Positions 43,801-52,872 of a DNA stretch of 64,000 nucleotides are shown here, piece by piece. Position 1 is the first letter of the stretch; each line of letters opens with the position of its first letter. Below the pieces are notes generated by a model, which did no database searches, was not told the DNA's origin, and worked only from the letters and a program-made list of their open reading frames with translations. A program made the position numbers and the translations under genes. The stretch comes from Paenibacillus marchantiae (GTDB lineage Bacteria > Bacillota > Bacilli > Paenibacillales > Paenibacillaceae), in the NCBI RefSeq assembly GCF_028771845.1, contig NZ_CP118270.1, positions 434,001-498,000 of the forward strand. Reading direction: 5' to 3'.

Positions 43801-44761
43801 TACTTGCGCTGTATGGCAAAATCAATTGCACTTCAAGCTGAGCACTCGTAGCTGCCGTAGAGAATGTAGGTGTGGCATCAAGGACAGATTTGTTCTCGTT
43901 AGAGCTTAAAATTACATTGAGTGTTGAGAACGGTTGATTTTTATCAAAATAGTAAACGGCACGCTCCGTGATAACAGAGTCTGAGCCATTGGCAATTGTG
44001 AATTTCAGATTATTTAGCCCTGCATTCAACTTTAATTGCGGTGTAAAAAAAGTTCCATTTTGTAACAAAGAGGAATCCAGTTCCACACTACCATTAAGGG
44101 AAACCGTAACTTTGGACGCATTCTGCACTTTACCTTGTACAGATACGAATTGTGTGTTCACTACAGTTTGCGATCCTTCATTCAGACTATAAGATGTGTT
44201 AGAGCCACTGCTCGGATCTGTGAAAATTTTAAAATCTTGAATATAAGGCACCTGATCATAGAGTACATAGAATGTATCTGAACGTTCTACCGCACCCTGA
44301 TTACCATAAAACGTAACCCGGTTGAATCCCGGAAATAATGTAAGGTTATTCGCAGTGAATTTACTATTTCCACTTGTACTTGCAGTAACTGCAGTAGTAT
44401 TGGAACGGGTCGCATCTGCTTCCCATTTCATTTTGGTACTTCCCGCTGTTACTGGCACGGAGTTGAGCTGCTCAACCTTTACACGCATCGTATCTTTGGA
44501 TACGAAAGCATATGCACCTGTTATGGAAATTGTCCCTGAAGTCGTTTGATAAGCCAATGCTCGTGTCAAAAACTTCGCATTGTCCGAATCCTCCAGATTG
44601 AGTTCCGCTGTTTTACTGATGGAAGTGTTATCTGGTGTAAAATAAGTAGTCAAAGCCTCCGCAGCGGATGCAACGTTACCACTGAGTAAACTCTGCGGGA
44701 ACAATGAGAACACCATAGCGACCAACATGATCCATGCCAACGGCCGTTTCTTTTGTTGCAT
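40850..44761 (-). CDS. Giant SLH-domain surface protein
   Basis: A 1303-residue secreted protein. The signal peptide is clear (RPLAWIMLVAMVFSLFPQSLL ... ASAAEA). The body is made of beta-sandwich-like repeats with no catalytic motif that I recognise. The last 180 residues hold three SLH domains (QTTRGEFATLLVKGLD, SITREQAAVMIARAMS, NLTRAEAAKIAVELLK). C-terminal SLH placement is the reverse of the S-layer protein at 36719. It probably anchors to the pyruvylated wall polymer. Confidence 0.87.
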   Translation of the reverse strand: MQQKKRPLAWIMLVAMVFSLFPQSLLSGNVASAAEALTTYFTPDNTSISKTAELNLEDSDNAKFLTRALAYQTTSGTISITGAYAFVSKDTMRVKVEQLNSVPVTAGSTKMKWEADATRSNTTAVTASTSGNSKFTANNLTLFPGFNRVTFYGNQGAVERSDTFYVLYDQVPYIQDFKIFTDPSSGSNTSYSLNEGSQTVVNTQFVSVQGKVQNASKVTVSLNGSVELDSSLLQNGTFFTPQLKLNAGLNNLKFTIANGSDSVITERAVYYFDKNQPFSTLNVILSSNENKSVLDATPTFSTAATSAQLEVQLILPYSASNSTFKEVGTFSANGTPMTFNDVKETIIPGPDGTTPEYRLVTFKTDNSYNLQPSATVPTETAKNQTVEVAVVYGNFSAGYKGKFTHAPNVKAITNMYYLPDFDGGAVTNKVALNNAQIEKESFYILVESSQDIGTEVPTGEYLPTGTNKVNISLPTQDKVATGLTSKQAVYLVKNLANGTQQIRFYYGTPDPSYEVTVSYASKSYIYVANLYDGQTYSFNSRITHKLKIDGEFIGFSTLGSNQFVAQLLVNGLNKTVDGFPGTNGKFSFELDIAKDGPLVYGENTITIIGTDQDGAGKTKVVEKKLRIYISDSNVSNIDKFMPTLVPTDARQEFSNADVSQYTAEEMNKIFNVTPDFIIRDGKYVTSEERYDLVFKGGGAQVANLYSGSKLIFTYNPIPGTDTRDIGQQTADGHIFDFAGNQDEFMIRIRNYVFDAPGSHVYTLELINGTGARTTQRLEIVREPSSYRILSPVATVGEQIVVNKNFVHFDIEAEGATQVLINKEPATKRADMNDRFVLDYVGLKQDKSNAIKIQIIRDGSTINDTVNVFYTGTVTTDTQYMAPKVSNKYSVFNKKLELSFPKGTVLQSAAKSSSGVVKFYPDNKLLFGIADPKDGVLERKNDYGFVIGQADPRSTGGLTPITVPTILTELFNSNLNTSNFTPISDTYWISGGIGELGDKGTTGYKPGTNGVTPYSLEGSFTQFPTERILVPSTRGSLTLAYDPTIVDEVGSTITVFRYTDNTRRGEWIPVGGVVDTNKHTITVSFDEFGYYKVMKQSKSYQDITNHPWARNLLNALYSKGIMNNLRFNAFGADDQTTRGEFATLLVKGLDIPLNYTSTQTFTDVSPTTKSDTWDYASIETAARAGIITGLSDGYFGVEDSITREQAAVMIARAMSSKLAANDSKLAAALSKSFQDSRLIEYYARPSVQAITKAKIMEGSPVTIAGSTKPLYQFNPKGNLTRAEAAKIAVELLKKSTKLFPKTLS

Positions 44762-44849
44762 TACGTATCATCTCTCCTCTTTTTAAGTCAGTTACCGTTA
44801 TATATCGGCCGAAAGGTTCCAATTATTTAGTAAAAACAGCAAAATAAAC

Positions 44850-44878
44850 AAAAAACCTTGTCCAAGAAGGACAAGGTT
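44850..44878 (-). terminator. tagO-like gene terminator
   Basis: Perfect stem AACCTTGTCC/GGACAAGGTT with a five-base loop and a T run on the minus strand. Confidence 0.9.
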
Positions 44879-44924
44879 TGGGTTGAAAGAATATTCAATA
44901 AGATCAGTAAACGAGCGTTTCTAT

Positions 44925-46052
44925 TTAGGATTTCGAGCGGGTCTCCGGGTTCAACTTGACGCGCATACGCATCAGGAAGTTAATGACCGGCCTTCTGGTT
45001 TTGCTAACAAGTCCGATGACTTCTGCTCCGACTTGGAGGAAGAACATCATGATACAGATCACGACGAACGTCACCCAGTTGGCTTCGAACATCGCAGCGG
45101 AAGATTGGATAATCGCCAGTACACCGAAGAAAGCGGCAATACCGTAGATGATCAGCACTGTCTGACGGTGACTGAATCCAAGCTCACGCAAGCAGTGATG
45201 CAAGTGACCTTTATCCGGTGAGAAAATCGGTTTCCGTTGTACCGCACGACGAATGATCGCGAAGAAGGTATCCGAGAGCGGCACACCAATAATGATCAAC
45301 GGTGTAATGAAGGACACGACAGCAATTTGTTTGAATCCAAGCATGGACAGCATTGCCAGAGAGAAACCAAGGAATAGAGATCCCGTATCCCCCATGAAGA
45401 TCTTGGCCGGGTGGAAGTTGAAGAACAAGAATCCAACAATACTACCAAGCAGTACAAGACACATCAAGGCAATCATCATGTTACCCATCAGGAAGGACAT
45501 CACGGCAATGGTACCAATGGCAATACCGGATACACCGGCAGCCAAACCATCTAGACCATCAATCAGGTTAATCGCGTTCGTTACACCAACAATCCAGAGA
45601 ATCGTCAGCGGAATGGACACCCAAGCTTCCAGTGAAGAGTAAGCATCCTGAAAAGGAATATTGACGAAGTCTACACGGATATTGAATCCGAATACGACTA
45701 CAGCAGCAGCAACAATTTGTCCGAGCAGTTTCACTTTGGCTGACAGTTCAAAACGGTCATCCAATGCACCAATCAGTACGATGATCGATCCACCAATCAG
45801 AAAAGCACTGACAAAGCTCATATCTCTTGTCGTAAACCATGCTGACACAAAAGGAAGCAGGGCAGCAACCGTAATGATAAAGGCCAGGAAAATCCCTAGA
45901 CCACCAAGACGTGGCATAATCCGAGTGTGCACTTTACGTGCATTCGGTGTATCCATTGCTCCGATTCTGACTGCGAACTTTTTGACAAGTGGTGTCAGGG
46001 CAAGAGCCAGTCCCATTGACACGATAAATCCAATGATAAAGATCGCTACCAT
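44925..46052 (-). CDS. tagO: Undecaprenyl-phosphate GlcNAc-1-phosphate transferase (TagO/WecA-like)
   Basis: A 375-residue polytopic membrane enzyme of the MraY/WecA family with about ten hydrophobic segments. Motifs include DTPNARKVH near residue 38, the catalytic-type NLIDGLDGLA near residue 162, NFHPAKIFMGDTGS near 212 and the DKGHLHH-type loop (SPDKGHLHHCLRELG). It starts secondary wall polymer or teichoic acid linkage units with GlcNAc-P. It lies upstream of tagA and csaB, fitting SLH-anchoring polymer synthesis. Confidence 0.92.
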   Translation of the reverse strand: MVAIFIIGFIVSMGLALALTPLVKKFAVRIGAMDTPNARKVHTRIMPRLGGLGIFLAFIITVAALLPFVSAWFTTRDMSFVSAFLIGGSIIVLIGALDDRFELSAKVKLLGQIVAAAVVVFGFNIRVDFVNIPFQDAYSSLEAWVSIPLTILWIVGVTNAINLIDGLDGLAAGVSGIAIGTIAVMSFLMGNMMIALMCLVLLGSIVGFLFFNFHPAKIFMGDTGSLFLGFSLAMLSMLGFKQIAVVSFITPLIIIGVPLSDTFFAIIRRAVQRKPIFSPDKGHLHHCLRELGFSHRQTVLIIYGIAAFFGVLAIIQSSAAMFEANWVTFVVICIMMFFLQVGAEVIGLVSKTRRPVINFLMRMRVKLNPETRSKS

Positions 46053-46155
46053 TTGAACATTCGACCCCCAATTATAATACCTGTAAGAAATTATAAATCC
46101 CCTGATCTCTTTTTATATATAAATTATTGTTCGTCACTTTTAATAAAAATACCAT

Positions 46156-46304
46156 TTGCACCAGAACGGAGAGGGCAGAAATAACCTGTAGAAGCGAAGC
46201 GTTCGCCTTTATCACGAGATTTCAACCTTAGAAAGGTTGATAAAAGAAATCCAGGGATAACAGCGATCAAAAGGTTATTCTGACATCGGAGTGGCCATGT
46301 GCAA
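46156..46304 (+). repeat. Structured dispersed repeat, copy A
   Basis: A 149-nt element closed by TTGCAC/GTGCAA, with a second helix CAGAAATAACCT/AGGTTATTCTG. It contains the conserved hairpin GAAGCGAAGCGTTCGCCTTT, a variable hairpin (ATTTC ... GAAAT with CAACCTT/AAGGTTG) and the conserved AACAGCGATCAAAAGG. Copies B (58504-58653) and C (52873-52981) share these blocks. It occupies the otherwise empty 372 bases between tagO and tagA and points against the genes. Confidence 0.75.
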
Positions 46305-46424
46305 CTAAAAGTTTTTATTTGAGTGGCACACATGTAATCCGGAATGAATTATACGCTGATCACAGGCGAAATGCCAACCTCAATTTTTAGCAAAAACGTT
46401 CATTTTACGCGTAATAGCCTAATT

Positions 46425-47183
46425 TTAACGGACTTTAGTCACGTTTTCTTTGTCCCGCATCACTTTGACAGCGAATTTCGGAAGCGCAAGCATTCGGCCA
46501 GCCCGACTAGGTTCGCGAAGCAGACGATAAAACCATTCCAGTCTTAACTTTTGGAACACTTTAGGTGCACGTTTGGATTTGCCCGAAATCACATCAAAGC
46601 TGCCTCCAACCCCCATGGTAACGGGAACTTGAAGCGCATCTTTGTACTTGTGAATCCACGGTTCCTGCGTGTCTGCCCCACGTGCAACAAACAGCAGATC
46701 AGGTGCAGCTTCACGGATGGAAGCGACAACCTGCTCGTCCTCAGCCGGACCAAAATAACCGTCGCGATAACCTACAATTCGAATCGCCGGATATTGCTCT
46801 TGTAACCGAACTGCCGTTTCTTGAATCACCTCAGGTGTGGAACCGAGCAGATACACGCCCCACCGATAGTTTTCTCCAACACGCAGCAATTCATGTAAAA
46901 GATCAAATCCAGGCACCCGCTCTGCCACAGGCTCCCCACAATAATTGGCAGCCCATACAACACCTGTTCCATCGGGAACAATCATTTCTGCAGATTGCAT
47001 AACCTTCATCATCGTTGGATTCTCCAGCGCGGCCATGACCATGATGGGATTGGCTGTGATGACTTGGTGCGGCTGCTTCGTGAGCACAGCTTCGCGAAGA
47101 ACGTCCACCGTTTCTTTCATCGTTAGTTTGGAAAAAGGAATACCATAGATTGAAACGGTAGGTATTGGTCCGGTCTGATTCAT
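46425..47183 (-). CDS. tagA: WecG/TagA/CpsF family glycosyltransferase
   Basis: A 252-residue GT26-family enzyme that adds N-acetylmannosamine-type sugar to GlcNAc-PP-undecaprenol. Family motifs include VITANPIMVM, VPDGTGVVWAA and GYRDGYF (about 130-145). It lies seven bases after csaB in transcript order and downstream of it, as in other SLH-type wall polymer clusters. Confidence 0.92.
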   Translation of the reverse strand: MNQTGPIPTVSIYGIPFSKLTMKETVDVLREAVLTKQPHQVITANPIMVMAALENPTMMKVMQSAEMIVPDGTGVVWAANYCGEPVAERVPGFDLLHELLRVGENYRWGVYLLGSTPEVIQETAVRLQEQYPAIRIVGYRDGYFGPAEDEQVVASIREAAPDLLFVARGADTQEPWIHKYKDALQVPVTMGVGGSFDVISGKSKRAPKVFQKLRLEWFYRLLREPSRAGRMLALPKFAVKVMRDKENVTKVR

Positions 47184-47189
47184 CTTATT

Positions 47190-48344
47190 TCACCCTTTGC
47201 GGCCTAAATATTTAATAATTTGCTGAGCAGGCACTTTGGCTTCCTGCTTCAATTCGGTGATGCCTTCTTCATGTTCCTTCAGCCACTGTGAACGCTGATC
47301 CAACAGGTTAGCCACCGTCTTCGCCAGTTTATCCCCATCCAGCGCATCCGTACTGCCCACGGTTTCACTATCCAGACGCAGCATGAATTGATCAATCTTC
47401 GGATCATACGAGATACCAACGGGTGGAACATACTGCGAAGCTGCATAGATTAGACTGTGCAGACGCATGCCGATAACGACATCACAATTGCTGACTTCCT
47501 GCAGCATCAGCTGCGGATCTGTGAGATCCTTGGTAATGCTTACTTCGCTACCGTTGTTACCGAGGTCACCGAGCATTTCCATGACAAACCTTGAAGCCTG
47601 CTCATCAATCGGTAAGTGAAATGGCATAAAGCGCAAGTGAACGGCTTTTTTGGAGCAAAGCTTCTTAAGTCCAGCAGCAATCGCTGTAAGCTCTTTACGA
47701 TCCGACTCCCAGAAACGTACCGAAACGCCGATCACAGGGAGTTTGTTATGAACGCTTGCTCCTTGAGCATTAACCGCGACTGAACTTACTTCTTCCGCAT
47801 TGGCTTCAGGCAGTGGCAGACCCATCACCGGGTCAGGGACCACATGAATCTGATTCCACTGCAATCCGAGCCCACGTAAGTATTCAGCGGATTGTTCATC
47901 ACGTACAGATACATAGTTGCAAGCCTTAAAGACCGAACGAATCATCGGATTGAACATTTTGCGATTTACAGGTCCAATGCCCTGCGCATAAATAAATGTT
48001 GGTTTTTTCAACCACTGGGCCAGTTTGATGACCCCCAGGTAGTAAGGGATGGATTTCAGTCCGGTTGCATCCTGCAGCAGACTTCCTCCCCCACTAATTA
48101 AACCATCACTTTCCTTGATCGCTTCGCGAACCTCCTTCAACTTCATCCGATGTACTGAACGTACACCGTACATTAAAGTGGTCGACTCCGGGTCACCGGA
48201 GAGCACAATCGGCTCAATCGTGACATTCGATCTGTGACTCTCCTCTTCCAGCGCCGTCAAAATTGACTTTAGTACCGCTTCGTCTCCGCTGTTGCGGAAT
48301 CCGTAATACCCCGAGATGACTAACTTTTGAGAAGTGGTGACCAT
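47190..48344 (-). CDS. csaB: Polysaccharide pyruvyl transferase CsaB
   Basis: A 384-residue CsaB, which pyruvylates the secondary wall polymer so that SLH domains can bind. Motifs include GYYGFRNSGDEAVL at the N-terminus, ISGGGSLLQD and the C-terminal GMRLHSLIYA. The start ATG 48344 overlaps the end of the DUF5693 gene by 25 bases; an ATG ten codons upstream is less well placed. Three SLH proteins encoded in this window are likely clients. Confidence 0.93.
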   Translation of the reverse strand: MVTTSQKLVISGYYGFRNSGDEAVLKSILTALEEESHRSNVTIEPIVLSGDPESTTLMYGVRSVHRMKLKEVREAIKESDGLISGGGSLLQDATGLKSIPYYLGVIKLAQWLKKPTFIYAQGIGPVNRKMFNPMIRSVFKACNYVSVRDEQSAEYLRGLGLQWNQIHVVPDPVMGLPLPEANAEEVSSVAVNAQGASVHNKLPVIGVSVRFWESDRKELTAIAAGLKKLCSKKAVHLRFMPFHLPIDEQASRFVMEMLGDLGNNGSEVSITKDLTDPQLMLQEVSNCDVVIGMRLHSLIYAASQYVPPVGISYDPKIDQFMLRLDSETVGSTDALDGDKLAKTVANLLDQRSQWLKEHEEGITELKQEAKVPAQQIIKYLGRKG

Positions 48345-50341
48345 TTTTTCCAACATCCTTCCGCTACTTGCCACACACCCACAGCAACGATACCGAAGAT
48401 TAAGCCAAGTCCCAATCCCATCACTCCACGAATGAGTGACAATACAGCTGGCGTATGGATATGCGCGAACGTATCCACCATGGACAATTGTCCAATTGCT
48501 GCAATAATGAGCACAAAGATGACTTTACGATATTTTAAAGCGGCGAACACGCCAACGATAAACAGCGGGTGTCCCAGCATAAATTCTTTGAATCTTGGCC
48601 GCACGCCGAATGTATCTTCCAGCGTTGTACGTAGGAACATCTCGAACGGTGTAACCGAACCCGAGTTGCCTGTACGGCTCAAATAATAGTATCCAACCAC
48701 AGCAGCAACCAGTGCCAACACAACCATCAATACGTTAATCGGTGTACGAAGAATATCCTTAATTTGTTTAATGGAGAACGTACCCGAACCACGGTAAAAC
48801 ACAATATATATCGCTACCAGCGCCATAGGTGCAAAGTGCAACAGGCTAACGCCTCGGAACTGGTTGATAACCAGACTGTACGTAATGCTGTTCAGCAATG
48901 CGATGACAAAAGGCACCGCCAGGAACGACAGAATCGATGTTCTTACATATAAGAATAACGTTTGTGCCAGTCGACGCCCCGCAGGCGCGTCTGGCTGACG
49001 CTGTTGCTGATAGTTCACTGTACGAACCGCCAGCACCATCGCAATGGTTGGCGCACTAATGGCTACCAGTAATGCAATTCCTTGCTCCAGCAACGTCGGT
49101 TTGAGCAAGAATAACCCGGCACTACCCACCAGAGCCAGTGCAAATACCAGCAATGTCAGCAGTGGTACAAAATATGAAACCATAAGCGTAATCATTGCGA
49201 TTGCACCAATCAAGGCAACCAGCTTAGCATAACGCTGAATGGAAGAATCCTTAACCGTGAACGCTTCAGCTTGTCCGAGTTCGAAGCCGTGTTTACCCAT
49301 ACGTTCAATCGCATGACCTGGCTCACCCAAACTATTGATCAGATTATCAATTGGATTGGTGATCATGGCTTTGGCCGTATTCCGACTTGGCGAAGCATTC
49401 ATATAGATCATACGAATGTTGCGGTCTTTAGTAGCCAAAACAAAACGGTCAGCAATGGTGTCTACATCCAGATTGGCATCCCCGTCACTTAAGGAGTACA
49501 GACGAGTTACATTGTAGTCAATTTTATATGAGAGAGTCTCAAAACCGGATTGTGGTTTCTTCAAATTCTCAATAGCTGCCAGTCCAATATGGTGCTTGTT
49601 CAGCAACTGGGCAAACATATCGATACTCTTCATCTCTGCATTATCATTGTACCCTTTCACAGCATCACCATCAAACAAGATGCGCTTTACCCCATTCTCT
49701 TCGAAGAAGGTAAGCAGGCGTTCCATGGATTCCTGATTATAAGGCACACTGTCTGAGATCCGTGGCAAAATGTAAAATCCTTTATCACGCAGCATCTTCA
49801 CGGCAACCGGATCTGGTTGCAAAGGCTGCATGTTGGCGTTCTCCGGTGGAGTCTGCAATATTAAGCCGCTACGACCTTCATATTCCCATGGAAGCACAGG
49901 AATCTCCCGATCGGCGAACGTTTGTTCAATGATAGGGGTATACGTTTGTGCATTTTCCTCATTTGTGAACAGCACATACGTGTAATTATCGTTAGCAGGA
50001 ATGACATTTTTGGTCATGTTAGCAAGGTCCTGCCCGTTATATATCATCAGACGGCGAGACTTCTTCAACTCATCCAGTGTACTTTCGAACACCGCCATGG
50101 TTGTCACTCCGGCGTCTTTCAAACGAGTCAGTTGTTCGTTCATGAAGTCTTGCGGATGGGCCTGATAAGCCGAGATATCCAATAGCCCCCGATAATTGAA
50201 GACAAGCTCCACCTTTTTGGCGGAAGATTCGGTCTGCACCCGATCACTGATGACAGGGATGGAAGCAATCAAACCGATAATGACAACAATCCACAGCCAC
50301 TTCCGTGAAGCGGTATTCCAATAAAGCCATTTTTGACGCAC
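48320..50341 (-). CDS. DUF5693 multipass membrane protein
   Basis: About 673 residues. The start GTG 50341 follows GAGGAGG by eight bases. One N-terminal membrane segment (WLWIVVIIGLIASIPVI) leads to a 330-residue extracytoplasmic domain, followed by about nine membrane segments to the C-terminus. It fits the DUF5693 family regularly found next to csaB in Paenibacillus. Its place suggests export or modification of the wall polymer, but no activity is established. Confidence 0.82.
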   Translation of the reverse strand: MRQKWLYWNTASRKWLWIVVIIGLIASIPVISDRVQTESSAKKVELVFNYRGLLDISAYQAHPQDFMNEQLTRLKDAGVTTMAVFESTLDELKKSRRLMIYNGQDLANMTKNVIPANDNYTYVLFTNEENAQTYTPIIEQTFADREIPVLPWEYEGRSGLILQTPPENANMQPLQPDPVAVKMLRDKGFYILPRISDSVPYNQESMERLLTFFEENGVKRILFDGDAVKGYNDNAEMKSIDMFAQLLNKHHIGLAAIENLKKPQSGFETLSYKIDYNVTRLYSLSDGDANLDVDTIADRFVLATKDRNIRMIYMNASPSRNTAKAMITNPIDNLINSLGEPGHAIERMGKHGFELGQAEAFTVKDSSIQRYAKLVALIGAIAMITLMVSYFVPLLTLLVFALALVGSAGLFLLKPTLLEQGIALLVAISAPTIAMVLAVRTVNYQQQRQPDAPAGRRLAQTLFLYVRTSILSFLAVPFVIALLNSITYSLVINQFRGVSLLHFAPMALVAIYIVFYRGSGTFSIKQIKDILRTPINVLMVVLALVAAVVGYYYLSRTGNSGSVTPFEMFLRTTLEDTFGVRPRFKEFMLGHPLFIVGVFAALKYRKVIFVLIIAAIGQLSMVDTFAHIHTPAVLSLIRGVMGLGLGLIFGIVAVGVWQVAEGCWKKWSPLLKS

Positions 50342-50505
50342 TACATGTACCTCCTCAAGTGTTGGAACCAAATGCACGTTCAGCTCATGATTTTCATTGC
50401 AAAATAGTGAATAAATACCGGATACAAACAGCTTGTGTCAACAAACGTGCATCTATCCGCAATTCATCCAAAATAGAAGTAGACATTTACCCTTTTTACC
50501 TAAAA

Positions 50506-50548
50506 GAAAAGCCCCTCCGCCAACCAACCTTACGGTGCGGAGAGGCTT
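50506..50548 (-). terminator. Phospho-sugar mutase terminator
   Basis: Stem GCCCCTCCGC/GCGGAGAGGC with a long loop and TTTTCTTTT on the minus strand, about 33 bases after the stop at 50581. Confidence 0.8.
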
Positions 50549-50580
50549 TCTCATGTTCTTGCTCAGTACTGCATTCGTAT

Positions 50581-52302
50581 TTATTGTGCGTCTACACGCG
50601 TCATCACCGTAGTAGCCAAACGCTCAATACGGCTTTCGGCGTCTTCCAAGTTCTCTCCGCGCACAGCGAAGTATACTTTGATCTTCGGTTCTGTTCCCGA
50701 AGGACGCAGGCAGAACCATGATCCGTCTGCCAAAATAAATTTTAGAACGTTCTCTTTAGGCAAGCCATCCAAGCCAAGGGAGTAATCCAGCACATCTTGT
50801 ACAGCGATGCCGGCTACTTCTTGTGGCGGATTAGAACGCCAGTCGGTCATTTTCGCCTGAATTTGAGCTACGCCATCCTTGCCTTTCAGCGTACGGGACT
50901 CCAGCTTCTCCAGGAAATATCCGAATTGGCTGTACAGCTCTTGCAGGACATCATAGAGCGTTTTGCCTTGGTTTTTATAATAAGCAGCTGCTTCAGCAAT
51001 TAGCATTGCAGCCAGGACTGCATCCTTGTCACGTGCGTAGCTGCCTGCCAGGTAACCGTAGCTCTCCTCATAACCGAACAAGAACGTATGACTGCCGGTT
51101 GCTTCGAACTGGTTCATTTTTTCACCGATATATTTAAAGCCTGTCAGGGTGTTCATCACTTCTGCACCGTAATGCTCAGCAATGACCGCTCCCATCTCGC
51201 TTGTTACAATCGTTTTGACAACTGCACTGTTCTTCGGCAGCTTACCTGTCTCTTGCAAACGACTCAACACATAATGCACCATGATCGCTCCGGATTGGTT
51301 ACCCGACAGTACGAAATACTTGCCATCCTTATCTTTCACTACTGCACCCATGCGGTCTGCATCCGGATCTGTACCGATCAGAATGTCCGCACCCACAGAT
51401 TCACCCAGCTTCATTGCAAGCGTAAATGCTTCGCGCTCTTCAGGGTTAGGGGATTTCACTGTGGAAAATTCAGCATCAGGCTGTTCTTGTTCTGCGACAA
51501 TGTGAACCTGCTCAAAACCGATCTGTTCCAACACACGACGTACAGGCACATTACCTGTTCCGTGCAGTGGAGTGAAGACGATTTTGAAATCACGGCCGAC
51601 GCCGGATTGAATCAGGTCACGACTGAGACTTAGGCTGGCAACGGTATCAACAAATGCCTGATCTTCCTCTTCCCCAAGCCATACGAGCAACCCTTGAGCT
51701 TCGGCTTCTTCCTGCGTCAGCTTTTTCACATCCGCGAGGGAAGGAACTTCCTGAATGTATTGAATGACTTTCTCTGCTTCGTGTGGTACCAGTTGGCCAC
51801 CCTCATGGTTGTACACTTTGTAGCCATTGTATTCAGGAGGATTATGACTCGCCGTCACCACAATACCGCCGGTTGCTTGCAGATGACGTACACTGAAGGA
51901 AAGCTGAGGCGTAGGACGCAGGGATGTAAACAACTTAGCCACAATGCCATTTCCAGCCAGAACCAAGGCAGCATCCAGTGTGAACTCAGGTGAGAAATGA
52001 CGGGAATCATGCGCGATCACAACAGAAGGTTTACCTTCTTTGTCACCATGCTGCTCCAGCAAATAACGGGCAAACCCTTGCGTTGCACGACCCACGGTAT
52101 AACGGTTCATCCGGTTGCTTCCCGCTCCGATCACACCACGCAATCCACCTGTACCAAACTCTAGATTTCTGTAAAAACGATCCTCCAGCTCTTTCGGCTG
52201 ATCCTGCAAATCACGAAGCTCCTGTTTCGTCGCTTCATCAATCGAAGCATCCTCCAACCACTGCTGCAATGTTTGTGCTGCTGTTGTGCTTAACTGTTCC
52301 AT
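50581..52302 (-). CDS. pgcA: Phospho-sugar mutase (phosphoglucomutase/phosphomannomutase)
   Basis: A 573-residue alpha-D-phosphohexomutase. The phosphoserine loop is VVTASHNPPEYNGYK near residue 140, the metal loop DPDADRMG near 310 and the sugar-binding EESYGY near 415; the C-terminal phosphate loop is RPSGTEPKIK. The length matches the PgcA/YhxB type that converts glucose-6-phosphate to glucose-1-phosphate for UDP-glucose and surface glycans. Confidence 0.93.
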   Translation of the reverse strand: MEQLSTTAAQTLQQWLEDASIDEATKQELRDLQDQPKELEDRFYRNLEFGTGGLRGVIGAGSNRMNRYTVGRATQGFARYLLEQHGDKEGKPSVVIAHDSRHFSPEFTLDAALVLAGNGIVAKLFTSLRPTPQLSFSVRHLQATGGIVVTASHNPPEYNGYKVYNHEGGQLVPHEAEKVIQYIQEVPSLADVKKLTQEEAEAQGLLVWLGEEEDQAFVDTVASLSLSRDLIQSGVGRDFKIVFTPLHGTGNVPVRRVLEQIGFEQVHIVAEQEQPDAEFSTVKSPNPEEREAFTLAMKLGESVGADILIGTDPDADRMGAVVKDKDGKYFVLSGNQSGAIMVHYVLSRLQETGKLPKNSAVVKTIVTSEMGAVIAEHYGAEVMNTLTGFKYIGEKMNQFEATGSHTFLFGYEESYGYLAGSYARDKDAVLAAMLIAEAAAYYKNQGKTLYDVLQELYSQFGYFLEKLESRTLKGKDGVAQIQAKMTDWRSNPPQEVAGIAVQDVLDYSLGLDGLPKENVLKFILADGSWFCLRPSGTEPKIKVYFAVRGENLEDAESRIERLATTVMTRVDAQ

Positions 52303-52359
52303 TCCTGCAAACCCCTTCCTTCTATATAAAATTCAATTAAATGCTGAACTATACAATCC

Positions 52360-52791
52360 TTAGCTTGGGTCAGACAGTGCGAACATGATTTCGCCTTCAG
52401 CTACCACTTTGTCGCCCACTTTGGCTGTAGCCTTGCCTTTACCAATTGAACCTTTGAGACGCGTAATTTCCACTTCCAGCATCAACGTATCTCCAGGCAC
52501 AACTTGTCCACGGAATCGAAAATTGTCCAGTCCCGCCAAAAAGCCGATTTTGCCTTTATTGCCTTCCAAATTAAGAATAGCTACTGCACCAACCTGTGCC
52601 AGAGCTTCTGTAATCAACACACCCGGCATTACCGGATACTCTGGAAAATGACCAATGAAGAAAGGTTCATTAATGGTTACATTTTTCAAACCAACGGCAC
52701 GTTTGCCATCCTCTATCTCTAAAATCTTGTCCACCAAAAGAAACGGGGGACGGTGTGGGATAATCTCTTGGATCTGTTTGATATCGAGCAC
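52360..52791 (-). CDS. fabZ: 3-hydroxyacyl-ACP dehydratase FabZ
   Basis: A 143-residue FabZ. I chose GTG 52791, eight bases after AGGAG, because it gives the usual length and N-terminus ([21 protein letters not shown]); the frame stays open for 60 codons upstream without support. Catalytic H48 ([11 protein letters not shown]) and E62 are present. It dehydrates 3-hydroxyacyl-ACP in fatty-acid synthesis. Its position near flhP matches ywpB in Bacillus. Confidence 0.93.
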   Translation of the reverse strand: MLDIKQIQEIIPHRPPFLLVDKILEIEDGKRAVGLKNVTINEPFFIGHFPEYPVMPGVLITEALAQVGAVAILNLEGNKGKIGFLAGLDNFRFRGQVVPGDTLMLEVEITRLKGSIGKGKATAKVGDKVVAEGEIMFALSDPS

Positions 52792-52872
52792 AGTATAATC
52801 TCCTCTCGGGATGTTTATATGAGAATTCTCCATCATAAAGTTCTCATGTGCGCACAGGTGACCGTTACGGTT

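Noticed and set aside
46124..46333. 69-codon minus-strand frame
   Set aside because: It lies entirely over structured repeat copy A, which explains its sequence better.
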